64,000 nucleotides of DNA, from the NCBI RefSeq assembly GCF_010731755.1, contig NZ_AP022589.1:2232001-2296000 (forward strand), in the 5' to 3' direction. Under the pieces are notes generated by a model. That model was not told the DNA's origin and made no database searches. It worked only from the letters and a program-made list of their open reading frames with translations. Numbering within the stretch: position 1 is the first letter of the stretch; each line of letters begins with the position of its first letter. This document shows, piece by piece, positions 40,289 to 48,889 of the stretch. The position numbers and the translations under genes were made by a program. Source of the stretch: Mycolicibacter minnesotensis. GTDB taxonomy: Bacteria; Actinomycetota; Actinomycetes; Mycobacteriales; Mycobacteriaceae.

Positions 40289-42481
40289 TCAGCGGTTGTC
40301 GGCGAACGCGCGCAGTGCGTCGACCTGAGCGGGATCCAATGAGGGACGGACATTTTCGCGGGCCGCGGCAACATCAGCCATGGTGACATCGGCGGCGTCG
40401 ATACTGCGCCGCATCGCCGTCAGGGCCGCTTCACGCAGCAGCGCCACGCAGTCCGCGGCGCTGTAGCCTTCCAAATCGTCGGCCAGCGCGTCCAGGTCCA
40501 CGTCGTCGTGCAACGGAACCGATTTCCCCGCCACCCGCAGGATCTGGCGCCGAGCGTCGGCGTCGGGGGGCTCGACGAACACCAGCTTCTCCAGCCTGCC
40601 CGGCCGGGTCAGAGCCGGGTCGATCAGGTCGGGACGGTTGGTCGCACCCACCACCACCACGTCACGCAGCGGGTTGGCGCCGTCGAGTTCGGTGAGCAGC
40701 GCGGCCACCACGCGATCGGTCACCCCGGAGTCGAAGCTCTGGCCGCGCCGCGGCGCCAGGGCGTCGATCTCGTCGAGGAACACCAGCGACGGCGCCGAAT
40801 CGCGGGCACGCTGGAACAGGTCTCGGACCGCGCGCTCGCTGCTGCCCACCCACTTGTCCATCAACTCCGCGCCCTTGACGGCGTGCACGCTGACCCGGCC
40901 GGATCCCGCCAGGGCGCGCACGATGAACGTTTTTCCGCAGCCGGGCGGGCCGTAGAGCAACACGCCGCGCGGCGGGTCGATCCCAAGGCGGGTGAAGGTG
41001 TCCGGGTGCTGCAGCGGCCACAGGACGGCTTCGGTGAGTGCCTGCTTGGTGGCCACCATGTCGCCCACGTCGTCGAGGGTGACCGAGCCGACGGAGATCT
41101 CTGCGGCCGCCGACCGTGACAACGGACGTATCACGGTGAGCGCCCCGACCAGGTCTTCCTGGATCAGCTGGGGTTCTTCGTCCGTGTCACTGGCCCGCGA
41201 TGCGGCCCGCAGGGCCGCCTCACGGACCAGTGCGGCCAGGTCTGCGGCTACGAAACCCGGTGTGCGTTCCGCGATCTCACCCAAGTTCAGCTCAGCGGTG
41301 GGAATCGAGATGAGCAGGGTCGCCAGGAGTGCCGCTCGGGTGGCGCCGTCGGGCAGGCTCAGTCGGATCTCTCGATCGCACAGTTCCGGCGCCCGTAGCC
41401 GGGAATCGACATGATCTGGTAGCGCCGACGTAGCGACGAACGCCACCCCTTCGGTGGCGACCAGGTTGCGCAGCTCGGCGAGGATCAGCGTTGCCACCGG
41501 CTCCGACGGTTCGGGTAATAGGGTGTCGACGTCGGCGATCAGCAGCACGCCGCCGCCGTCGCCGACCTGCGCCGCGGCCGAGCGCACCGCCGCCAACCGC
41601 TCGTCGGCGGCCAGCGCCCCGATCTCCGGGCCGTCCAGCTCGATCAACCGCCGTCCCTCGCACACCGCGCGAACCAGCGTGGTCTTGCCCACCCCGGCAG
41701 GGCCCGACACCAGCACGCCGAGATTTGTTCCGGCGCGCAGCGCTTTGAGCAGTTGGGGCTCGTCGAGCGCGAGCTTGAGCCACTCGGCGAGTTTGGCGGC
41801 CTGGGCCTCGCAGCCCTTGAGTTCGTCAATGGCGATCCGGGCCGGGGCGACCGGTTTGGCCACCGTGGCCACCGGGACCGTCGAGCCGTCGGCGAAGGTG
41901 ACCAGCGAGTTGGGCTGCACGCTGACCGGTCCGCTCGGGTCCACGCCGGTGACGGTCAGCAACTCCGAGGTCCAGCTGATCCCCACCGCCGAGGCGAGGG
42001 CCTTGGTGGCTGACGACGTCGAGGTGCCGGGTCCCAGGTCGCGCGGCAGCAGCGAGACGGCGTCGCCGACGCTGAGCACCTTGCCCAGCAGGGCCTGGCG
42101 CAGCGTGGTCGGTGACAGCGTCTGGGAAGCCAGGGCCGAGCCGCTCAGCGTCACCGACCGGGCACCGTAGACCGTTACCGCGGCCACCACCACTTCGGTT
42201 CCGTCCCGCAGGCCGGCGTTGGACAGCGTCACGTCGTCGAGCAGCGCCACCCCGGTCGGGGCGTCCGCTCCGGTGAGCCCCGCCACCGCCGACGTGGTGC
42301 GGGCGCCCGTGAGAGCAACCGCATCCCATTCCCGGATACCTAGGGCCGCAACAACTTCGGGATGAATCCGGACCACGCCGCGGCGTGCGTCGACGGCAGA
42401 GGTGTTGAGCCGGGCGACCAGGGTCAGGTGCCGGGAGGCGTCGACCCGGGGGTCTTCTCCGTACTGTTCGGAGGAACTCAC
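40289..42481 (-). CDS. Cdc48/p97-like tandem AAA ATPase (Rv0435c)
   Basis: A 730-residue protein. An N-terminal double-psi barrel-like domain (about 1-200) is followed by two AAA modules. The first has Walker A GPAGVGKTT but a Walker B that reads LLIADVD, lacking the catalytic Glu, so it probably binds but hydrolyses ATP poorly. The second has GPPGCGKT, LVFLDEIDAL and the arginine-finger region TNRPDLIDPALTRPGR, so it should be active. Mycobacterial homologues form p97-like hexamers; substrates are unknown. The GTG start sits behind a leaderless-type promoter. Confidence 0.93.
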   Translation of the reverse strand: MSSSEQYGEDPRVDASRHLTLVARLNTSAVDARRGVVRIHPEVVAALGIREWDAVALTGARTTSAVAGLTGADAPTGVALLDDVTLSNAGLRDGTEVVVAAVTVYGARSVTLSGSALASQTLSPTTLRQALLGKVLSVGDAVSLLPRDLGPGTSTSSATKALASAVGISWTSELLTVTGVDPSGPVSVQPNSLVTFADGSTVPVATVAKPVAPARIAIDELKGCEAQAAKLAEWLKLALDEPQLLKALRAGTNLGVLVSGPAGVGKTTLVRAVCEGRRLIELDGPEIGALAADERLAAVRSAAAQVGDGGGVLLIADVDTLLPEPSEPVATLILAELRNLVATEGVAFVATSALPDHVDSRLRAPELCDREIRLSLPDGATRAALLATLLISIPTAELNLGEIAERTPGFVAADLAALVREAALRAASRASDTDEEPQLIQEDLVGALTVIRPLSRSAAAEISVGSVTLDDVGDMVATKQALTEAVLWPLQHPDTFTRLGIDPPRGVLLYGPPGCGKTFIVRALAGSGRVSVHAVKGAELMDKWVGSSERAVRDLFQRARDSAPSLVFLDEIDALAPRRGQSFDSGVTDRVVAALLTELDGANPLRDVVVVGATNRPDLIDPALTRPGRLEKLVFVEPPDADARRQILRVAGKSVPLHDDVDLDALADDLEGYSAADCVALLREAALTAMRRSIDAADVTMADVAAARENVRPSLDPAQVDALRAFADNR

Positions 42482-42487
42482 CCGGTC

Positions 42488-42493
42488 AAATTA
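42488..42493 (-). promoter_or_regulatory. -10 hexamer of the Cdc48-like gene (leaderless)
   Basis: TAATTT on the minus strand, six bases before the GTG. Confidence 0.55.
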
Positions 42494-42561
42494 CGCGGAT
42501 TTCCTCGTGCGTGGCAATCGACGTGCCCGGACGTGTCGTACCCCTCTGCAACCCTGATGAC

Positions 42562-43815
42562 ATGTCCTCGATCGCAGCTTCAGCTAGTGCTGAGGTGCTT
42601 CCGGCTGCACGGCTTGAGGTGCTCTTCGCGGAGCTGGCCGAGTTATGTGGTCAGCGCAACGCGATCGATGGACGCATCGTGGACATCGCCGCCGAGATCG
42701 AGCGTGAGGAGCTGTGGGGCGCGACCGGAGCGCGGTCTGTCGAAGCGCTGCTGGCCTGGAAGACGGGTGCGTCAGCGAGCAACGCCCACACCATCGCGAC
42801 GGTGGCCCACCGGCTCGAAGAGTTTCCCCGCTGCACTCAGGGCATGCGAGAAGGTCGCCTGTCGCTGGATCAGGTGGGCGTCATCGCCGCGCGCGCAGCC
42901 GACGGCTCCGATGAGCACTACGCGCAGCTGGCCGGCGTAGCCACCGTCGACCAGCTGCGCACCGCGATCAAGCTCGAACCGCGTCCCGAGCCCGACCGCA
43001 GGCCAGAACCGGCGCGATCGCTCACCAAAGTCACCGACGAGCAGGGCAGCTGCTGGCGAATCAAACTCGATCACCTGGACGCGGCCGAATTCGATGCGGC
43101 ACTGCAGTCTCATCTGGATGCCCTGATGGCCCAGTGGAAACAGGACCATGACCAGGACGGCCGCGCAACGGATCAGGCGCCCCCGTTGCCGACGACCGCT
43201 GATGCGTTCATGCGTCTGGTCGAGGCCGGATGGGACACCGAGACCGCTCGCCGGCCCCATGGCCAACACACCACCGTGGTGGTGCACCTCGACATCAAAG
43301 ATCGGGCGGCGGCGCTGCACCTGGGGCCAATACTGTCGAAAGAAGAGCGCCAATATCTGCTGTGCGACGCCGGCTTTGAGGTGTGGTTCGAACGCAACGG
43401 TGAGGTCATCGGCGCCGGCCGCGCCATCCGCGCAATCAGCCGTCGGCTCCGCCGAGCCCTTGAGCACCGCGACCGCTGCTGTGTGGTCCCCGGTTGCGGC
43501 GCCACCCGAGGGTTACATGCGCATCACATCCGACATTGGGAAGACGGTGGCGAGACCGAGTTGGCAAACCTCGTGCTGGTCTGTCCTCACCACCATCGGT
43601 TGCACCACCGCGGTCTCATCACCATCACCGGCCCCGCCAACCGTCTCACCATCACCGATGCAGAAGGCCAACAACTTCACCCCGCGCCGCTGGGTCGCCG
43701 ACCGCACAATCCCCCGCCCACGGTGGCACCGTCCCCCGGACCGACCGGCGAACGCGCCCAATGGTGGTGGTACCAACCCTTCCAACCACAAGCACCACCG
43801 ACCATGCCTAACTAA
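42562..43815 (+). CDS. DUF222/13E12-family HNH endonuclease
   Basis: A 417-residue protein of the mycobacterial 13E12 repeat family: DUF222 N-terminal part (LFAELAELCGQRNAIDGRIV, LLAWKTG, GRLSLDQVGVIA) and a C-terminal HNH nuclease (CCVVPGCG, LHAHHIRHWEDGGETELANL, VCPHHHRLHH) with its two CxxC-like zinc clusters and His-Asn-His. A Pro-rich tail follows. Such genes are multi-copy and associated with REP13E12 elements in mycobacteria. It interrupts the Rv0435c-pssA order known from M. tuberculosis. I saw no terminal repeats around it. Confidence 0.9.
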   Translation: MSSIAASASAEVLPAARLEVLFAELAELCGQRNAIDGRIVDIAAEIEREELWGATGARSVEALLAWKTGASASNAHTIATVAHRLEEFPRCTQGMREGRLSLDQVGVIAARAADGSDEHYAQLAGVATVDQLRTAIKLEPRPEPDRRPEPARSLTKVTDEQGSCWRIKLDHLDAAEFDAALQSHLDALMAQWKQDHDQDGRATDQAPPLPTTADAFMRLVEAGWDTETARRPHGQHTTVVVHLDIKDRAAALHLGPILSKEERQYLLCDAGFEVWFERNGEVIGAGRAIRAISRRLRRALEHRDRCCVVPGCGATRGLHAHHIRHWEDGGETELANLVLVCPHHHRLHHRGLITITGPANRLTITDAEGQQLHPAPLGRRPHNPPPTVAPSPGPTGERAQWWWYQPFQPQAPPTMPN

Positions 43816-43895
43816 CAAGTTCCGGTGCGGATCGGCCGCGAAGGAATGCGGGCTCGGGTCTGGGCGCTCACCGATCAAGGGTTTGAATAGAGCCC

Positions 43896-44450
43896 ATGCG
43901 GTCACACATGCTGACGTCGGTGCTCTGCGCGGTCCTGCTGCTGGCCCCTCCGGCCAGGGCCGACGGCGCATCCTCGTTGTCCGACCTGGTGGACGCCGCT
44001 GCCCAGCGGCTTCAAGTCGCCGACGACGTGGCCGCCATCAAATGGCAGACCGGAGCGGCCATCGAGGACCCGGCGCGTGTGGAGCAGCAATTGGCGAAGT
44101 TGGCCACCAAGGCCGCAGGCGAACGCCTGGACCCCGAGTACGTGCGCCGGATCTTCGCCGATCAGATCGCCGCCACCGAGGCTGCCGAGTACTACCGGTT
44201 CGCGCAGTGGAAGCTGAACCCCGCGGCCGCGCCCTCCACCGCGCCCGAATTGGCCGCCTCGCGGGCGCGCATCGATGGCTTCAACCAGGTCATGCTGGCC
44301 CAGATCGGGCAGCGCTGGGAGCTGCTGCACTCACCGGAGTGCGCCGGCGAACTCGCGCAGACCACCCGGACTGTCAGCGACACACGGCAACTCGACGAGT
44401 TCTATCGGCGGGCTTTGTCCTCGGCGACACAGGATTACTGCGCCCGGTAG
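43896..44450 (+). CDS. Secreted AroQ-gamma chorismate mutase (Rv1885c-like)
   Basis: A 184-residue exported enzyme that converts chorismate to prephenate. A signal peptide (SVLCAVLLLAPPARA, cleavage before DGASS near residue 23) precedes an all-helical domain. Conserved segments are LVDAAAQRLQVADDVAAIKW, IEDPARVEQQL, RIFADQIAATEAAEYYRFAQ and WKLNPA. Two cysteines (PEC and DYC) match the disulfide of the M. tuberculosis secreted enzyme. Active-site Arg, Lys, Thr and Glu positions appear kept. An in-frame ATG 12 bases downstream is an alternative start. In M. tuberculosis the gene is at a different locus. Confidence 0.93.
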   Translation: MRSHMLTSVLCAVLLLAPPARADGASSLSDLVDAAAQRLQVADDVAAIKWQTGAAIEDPARVEQQLAKLATKAAGERLDPEYVRRIFADQIAATEAAEYYRFAQWKLNPAAAPSTAPELAASRARIDGFNQVMLAQIGQRWELLHSPECAGELAQTTRTVSDTRQLDEFYRRALSSATQDYCAR

Positions 44451-44457
44451 GGGTGAC

Positions 44458-45360
44458 TCAACGACCGGGCTTGCGCAGTCGCAGGCGGGCCATCGACTGG
44501 CCATTGGGCCGGCGGATGCCCCGCCGTACGCCCGGGCGACGGCCCGGCTGGGCCCGGCGAATCGCCCGCCGTGCGGCCCTGCGCTCCTTGGGTGCGTCCT
44601 CCCAGGCCTCCGGGTGTGCAGCTACCCAGCGCTGACTGCGGACCGAGAACGGGATGGTGCACAGGTACAGCCCGATCAGCACCAGCACCAGCACGTAGGG
44701 GAACAGGAAGGCCGCCGCGGCCACCAGCGCCAGCACCGCGAGCAGGACCGCAGCCAGGTGCGGCGGCACCGACACGGCGTGCATCTTGCGCATCGGGATA
44801 CGGCTGACCAGCAGCATCGAGGTGCCCACCACCCAGATGCAGGTGAACCACTGCGACGTCCACCAGCCGTCACCGAACTGCAGCTTGGCGGCCAGCAGGC
44901 CCATCAGGGTGATCGCGCCGGCCGGGGCGGGCATTCCGACGAAGAACTCCCGGGTATAGGCCGGCAGGGTGGCATCGTCGAGCAGGGTGTTGAACCGGGC
45001 CAGCCGCAGCACCACACACACCGCGTACAGCAGGACCACGATCCAGCCGGCCGGCTGTGTCGACAGCAGCGTCACATAGATGACCACCGCGGGCGCCACG
45101 CCGAAATCGACGGCGTCGGCCAGGGAGTCGATCTCGGCACCCATGCGAGACTCGGCGTCCAGGATGCGCGCCACCCGGCCGTCCAGGCCGTCGAGGATGG
45201 CGGCGGCGGCGATCAGTGCCATCGCAAGGTGCGGCTGTCCGTCCAATGCGTACTTGATCGAGGTCAGGCCGGCGCAGATCGCCAGCACCGTCATGGAACT
45301 GGGCAGGATGTGCAGACCCACCGGGCCCCGGTTGCGCGCCGCGGGGGCGTGAGGCGTCAT
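44458..45360 (-). CDS. pssA: CDP-diacylglycerol-serine O-phosphatidyltransferase
   Basis: A 300-residue integral membrane enzyme making phosphatidylserine from CDP-diacylglycerol and serine. The CDP-alcohol phosphatidyltransferase motif D-x2-DG-x2-AR-x8-G-x3-D-x3-D is complete: [26 protein letters not shown] is its site. About eight hydrophobic segments follow, and the tail is strongly basic ([12 protein letters not shown]). The ATG overlaps the psd stop by four bases, so phosphatidylserine synthesis and decarboxylation are coupled. Confidence 0.96.
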   Translation of the reverse strand: MTPHAPAARNRGPVGLHILPSSMTVLAICAGLTSIKYALDGQPHLAMALIAAAAILDGLDGRVARILDAESRMGAEIDSLADAVDFGVAPAVVIYVTLLSTQPAGWIVVLLYAVCVVLRLARFNTLLDDATLPAYTREFFVGMPAPAGAITLMGLLAAKLQFGDGWWTSQWFTCIWVVGTSMLLVSRIPMRKMHAVSVPPHLAAVLLAVLALVAAAAFLFPYVLVLVLIGLYLCTIPFSVRSQRWVAAHPEAWEDAPKERRAARRAIRRAQPGRRPGVRRGIRRPNGQSMARLRLRKPGR

Positions 45361-46064
45361 GACAGGATGGCCAGCACGGTCTCGCCGGCGACCATGCGCT
45401 GGCCCACGCTCACCAGTGGCTGCGTGCCCACCGGCAGATACACGTCGAGTCGTGAGCCGAACCGGATCAAGCCGTAGGTGTCACCGATCGCCAGGTGATC
45501 GCCGGGTCGGGTGTCGCAGATGATGCGCCGGGCCACCAGACCGGCCACCTGAACCGCGATCACCTCGGCGCCCTCGGCGGTGCGGATCCGCACGCTGTTG
45601 CGCTCGTTGTCCTCGCTGGCCTCGGTGCGATCCGCCGATCCGAACCGGCCGGCCCGGTGCAACACCTCGACCACTTCGCCGCCGATCGGCGCGCGCTGCA
45701 CGTGCGCGTCGAAGACCGACATAAAGATGCTGACCCGCGGCAATGGTGTGTCGGGAAGATCCAACTCCGGCGGCGGGGCTGCCGTGTCGACCAGGCAGAC
45801 CTGCCCATCGGCGGGGGCCACCACCGCACCGGGGCGGGTGGGCGGCACCCGATGCGGATGCCGGAAGAATCCGGCGCTGGCGCCGGCGGCCAGCAGCCCG
45901 GCCCCGCGCACCCAACGACGCTTGCGGCCCAGCAGTGCCACGCCCAGCGCGCTACCGACGAACGGCAGCCCCGCGCTGTGCATCGGCGGCACTGTCGAGC
46001 GCACCAGCTCGATCAGGTGTCGGATTCCGCCGGGATCATCTGCTGCGCGGGGGCGTCTGGCCAT
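45357..46064 (-). CDS. psd: Phosphatidylserine decarboxylase
   Basis: A 235-residue proenzyme converting phosphatidylserine to phosphatidylethanolamine. It should self-cleave at Gly-Ser in [13 protein letters not shown] to create the pyruvoyl group and the two subunits. The N-terminus has a weak membrane segment; [12 protein letters not shown] and [15 protein letters not shown] are family marks. Length and order (psd-pssA) match M. tuberculosis Rv0437c-Rv0436c. Transcription probably starts at the ATG itself. Confidence 0.95.
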   Translation of the reverse strand: MARRPRAADDPGGIRHLIELVRSTVPPMHSAGLPFVGSALGVALLGRKRRWVRGAGLLAAGASAGFFRHPHRVPPTRPGAVVAPADGQVCLVDTAAPPPELDLPDTPLPRVSIFMSVFDAHVQRAPIGGEVVEVLHRAGRFGSADRTEASEDNERNSVRIRTAEGAEVIAVQVAGLVARRIICDTRPGDHLAIGDTYGLIRFGSRLDVYLPVGTQPLVSVGQRMVAGETVLAILS

Positions 46065-46070
46065 TGGGCC

Positions 46071-46076
46071 ATCTTA
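46071..46076 (-). promoter_or_regulatory. -10 hexamer of psd (leaderless)
   Basis: TAAGAT on the minus strand, six bases before the psd ATG, in the 25-base gap after moeA. Confidence 0.55.
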
Positions 46077-46089
46077 GAAGCTGGCGTGT

Positions 46090-47319
46090 TCACGTGGTGA
46101 GGTCCCAGACCTCCACCGGAGTGCCCACCGGCAGTTCGGTCACCTCGGCGGCGATGTCGAGCAGGCAGTTCGCGCAAGCCAGGTAACGCAGATGGTGCGA
46201 GGCCGGCGGTCCGTAGTTGGTGACGGTCCCCGTCTCGGGGTCGAGCAGGCCACGGCGGAACTGGCGCTTGCCGGCCGGGGAGACCAGCTTCTCGCGCAGA
46301 GTTGCGGTGCGGCGCGGCCGATCCGGGTTGGGCAGGTGCATTGCGCGGCGCAGCGCGGGTCGCACGAACACCTCGAAGGACACCTGCGCACTCACCGGAT
46401 TGCCCGGCAGTGTGACGATGGCGCAATCGGACCCGGGTGCACCGATCTTCCCGATGCCCTGCGGCATCCCCGGCTGCATCGCCACTTTGACGAAGTGCAC
46501 GCCCTGGCCGCCGTCGCGGCCGAAGACGTCCTTGACCACCTCGTAGGCGCCCGCGCTCACTCCGCCGCTGGTGATCACCAGGTCCACCGCCCCGTCGCGC
46601 ACCCCGTAGCGGTCGAGCACCCCGATGAACTCAGCGGTGTCGTCGGCGACCGTCACCGCGGCCACCACCTCGGCGCCGGCCTCGCGTGCCGCTTCCGACA
46701 GCATCACACCGTTGGACTCATAGATTTGCCCGGGCGCCAGCGGCGTGCCCGCGGTGACCAGTTCGGAACCGGTGGAGATCACCAGAACCCGCTGCCGGGG
46801 CTGCACCGTCAGCTCGGCCAGACCCAGCGCCGAGGCGAGGCCGGCCGCCGGTGCGGTCACGACCTGCCCGGTCCACAGCACCGTGGTGCCCGCGGCGACG
46901 TCGCCCCCGGCGCGGCGGATATGGCGGCCCGGCGTGGTGGGGGCATTGATGCGCACCACCTCGGCCCCGCCGTCGGTGTCCTCGACCGGAATCACGGCAT
47001 CGGCGCCATCCGGAAAGGGGGCGCCCGTCATGATGCGGTGCGCGGTACCCGGCTTCAGCGTGGGGATATCAGTGCGTCCGGCGGGAATGTCCTCGGGCAC
47101 AGGCAGTGTCACCGGATGGTCCGGCGCGGCGCCGGACACGTCGTCGGCCACCACGGCGTAGCCGTCCATCGCCGAATTGTCGAAGACCGGCAGCGAGATC
47201 GGCGCGACCACGTCCGCCGACAGGACCAGACCCGTGGCATCGGACAACGCCAAGGTGGCTGGCGGCCGCGCTCGAATCAGGTCGGTGACGGCCCGCTGAT
47301 GCTCTTCGACGGATCGCAT
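46090..47319 (-). CDS. moeA2: Molybdopterin molybdenumtransferase MoeA (MoeA2)
   Basis: A 409-residue enzyme that inserts molybdate into adenylated molybdopterin. Domain marks are LPVFDNSAMDGYAV, IMTGAPFPDGADAVIPVED, the MoCF_biosynth core VLVISTGSEL and ITSGGVSAGAYEVVKDVF, and TLPGNPVSAQVSFE. Sequence and position match MoeA2 (Rv0438c). I chose the ATG of MRSVEEHQ; a GTG two codons upstream is possible. No other molybdopterin genes are near. Confidence 0.94.
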   Translation of the reverse strand: MRSVEEHQRAVTDLIRARPPATLALSDATGLVLSADVVAPISLPVFDNSAMDGYAVVADDVSGAAPDHPVTLPVPEDIPAGRTDIPTLKPGTAHRIMTGAPFPDGADAVIPVEDTDGGAEVVRINAPTTPGRHIRRAGGDVAAGTTVLWTGQVVTAPAAGLASALGLAELTVQPRQRVLVISTGSELVTAGTPLAPGQIYESNGVMLSEAAREAGAEVVAAVTVADDTAEFIGVLDRYGVRDGAVDLVITSGGVSAGAYEVVKDVFGRDGGQGVHFVKVAMQPGMPQGIGKIGAPGSDCAIVTLPGNPVSAQVSFEVFVRPALRRAMHLPNPDRPRRTATLREKLVSPAGKRQFRRGLLDPETGTVTNYGPPASHHLRYLACANCLLDIAAEVTELPVGTPVEVWDLTT

Positions 47320-47333
47320 GCGCACAGTCTGAC

Positions 47334-48257
47334 CTAGACGGGGAAGGTGATCGCGGTGAGTTCCTCAGATACCGCCCACAGTCGCCGTTGCAGCTCGGCG
47401 TCGTGCGCCTGTCTGCTCGCCTCCACCAGCTTGGGTTGTCCGCGCTGCTCGCCGATTCCGCTGGGCCCGTAGTACTGGCCCCCGAGCACCTCGGGGTCGG
47501 TGGCCGCACGCAGGATCGGCAGGGCACCCATCGCGGCGCTTTGCACCATCAACGGCGACAGCAGCCGGTCGGCGGGACGCAGAAACGGCGGCAGGTGGCG
47601 GGTCAACTCGGTGTGCGCCGTGCCTGGATGGGCGGCCACGGCGATGGTCGACGAGTCGTGGGCCGCCAGCCGGCGTTGCAGCTCGTAGGTGAACATCAGG
47701 TTGGCCAGTTTCGACTGCCCGTAGGCGGCAATCCGGTTGTAGCCGTTCTCCCACTGCAGGTCGTCGAAATGGATCGCCGCCATGATCCGGTGCGCCATGC
47801 TGCTGACTGTCACCACCCGTGCGCCCGCTACCTGCATCAGCCGCGGCAGCAGCAGGCCGGTCAGGGCGAAATGCCCCAGATGGTTGGTGCCGAACTGCAG
47901 CTCGAATCCGTCGACGGTGGTCTGCTTGGGCGTGTACATGACGCCCGCGTTGTTGATCAGCAGATCGATGCGGGGGTAGGCGGTGCCGAGCTTCTCGGCA
48001 GCTTCGCGGACCGAAGCCAGCGAACTCAGGTCGAGTTCCTGCACCACGACGGTCGCGTGCGGGTACTCGGCGGTGATCCGGTCGGCCGCGGCGGCGCCCT
48101 TGTCGAGGTCGCGGACCGCCAACACCACCGCCGCGCCGTGCCGGGCCAACCCGGCAGCGGTGTGATAGCCGATTCCGGTGTTGGAGCCGGTGATTACCGC
48201 GGTGCGTCCGGTCTGGTCGGGGACGTTCTCTGCGGTCCAGGTGTCCCGATTGCCCAT
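47334..48257 (-). CDS. Short-chain dehydrogenase/reductase, Rv0439c orthologue
   Basis: A 307-residue SDR of the retinol-dehydrogenase/WW-oxidoreductase-like type. The cofactor motif is TGSNTGIGYHTA, NNAG is present (LLINNAGVMYTP), and the catalytic Tyr/Lys are in AAYGQSKLAN. The Arg in AVRDLDKG favours NADP(H). It is followed closely by moeA2 (14 bases between), but the link is probably positional. A close paralogue lies 4.6 kb away at 52856-53767. Confidence 0.92.
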   Translation of the reverse strand: MGNRDTWTAENVPDQTGRTAVITGSNTGIGYHTAAGLARHGAAVVLAVRDLDKGAAAADRITAEYPHATVVVQELDLSSLASVREAAEKLGTAYPRIDLLINNAGVMYTPKQTTVDGFELQFGTNHLGHFALTGLLLPRLMQVAGARVVTVSSMAHRIMAAIHFDDLQWENGYNRIAAYGQSKLANLMFTYELQRRLAAHDSSTIAVAAHPGTAHTELTRHLPPFLRPADRLLSPLMVQSAAMGALPILRAATDPEVLGGQYYGPSGIGEQRGQPKLVEASRQAHDAELQRRLWAVSEELTAITFPV

Positions 48258-48264
48258 GTGACAA

Positions 48265-48270
48265 ACGATA
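48265..48270 (-). promoter_or_regulatory. -10 hexamer of the SDR gene (leaderless)
   Basis: TATCGT on the minus strand, seven bases before the ATG. Confidence 0.5.
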
Positions 48271-48352
48271 CTCAGGTGACGCGGCGTTGGCTGTGTTCGC
48301 TTTCCGCCCGTTGCCGATGCGGCCCGGCGCCCGCCCTGACATCCTCTCCTAC

Positions 48353-48889
48353 ATGGCCCAGCACCAAGACCAGCCCAGCGAGTTCATGTTGATCGAACCC
48401 GCCAACCGTCCCAGTTCCCGCGCGCCGCTGGTCTGGGCCATGGTCGGCGCGATGCCATGGCTGATGCTGGCGGTGCTGCAGTTGATCTGGGCCATGGCTG
48501 ACGAACAGGTAGCCGAGGCGACCGTGCGCTACCCACAGTGGCTGCATACCGCGGCCCTGGTGGTCACCGCGCTGGGCCTGCTGGTGTCGGTCGTGATCGC
48601 CCCGCTGTGGCGCTACCGAGTGCACCGGTGGGACCTGAGCGACCGGGCGGTCTACACCCGCACCGGCTGGTTGGTGCAGGAACGCCGGATCGCGCCGCTG
48701 TCGCGGGTGCAGACAGTCGATACCTACCGGGGGCCGTTGGACCGGCTGCTGGGCCTGGCCAATGTGCGGGTGACGACCGCGTCGTCAGCGGGCGCGGTGC
48801 ACATCGTTGCCCTCGATGCCTCGGTCGCCGACTGGGTGGTCGAGCAGCTGACCGACATCGCCTCGCTCGGAGCCGGAGACGCCACGTGA
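48353..48889 (+). CDS. PH-domain (bPH_2, YdbS-like) membrane protein
   Basis: A 178-residue protein with two N-terminal membrane helices (WAMVGAMPWLMLAVLQLIWA and ALVVTALGLLVSVVIAP) and a bacterial PH domain, bPH_2 (RVHRWDLSDRAVYTRTGWLV, IAPLSRVQTVDTYRGPLDRL, VRVTTASSAG). Such YdbS/YdbT pairs occur widely in Gram-positives and are of uncertain function, probably in envelope stress or compound resistance. The ATG is preferred over upstream in-frame codons because the family starts near here. Overlaps the next gene by four bases (GTGA). Confidence 0.85.
   Translation: MAQHQDQPSEFMLIEPANRPSSRAPLVWAMVGAMPWLMLAVLQLIWAMADEQVAEATVRYPQWLHTAALVVTALGLLVSVVIAPLWRYRVHRWDLSDRAVYTRTGWLVQERRIAPLSRVQTVDTYRGPLDRLLGLANVRVTTASSAGAVHIVALDASVADWVVEQLTDIASLGAGDAT

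Noticed and set aside
42482..43895. Complete mobile element around the HNH gene
   Set aside because: No terminal inverted repeats, target duplications or transposase were seen; only the gene family suggests mobility.
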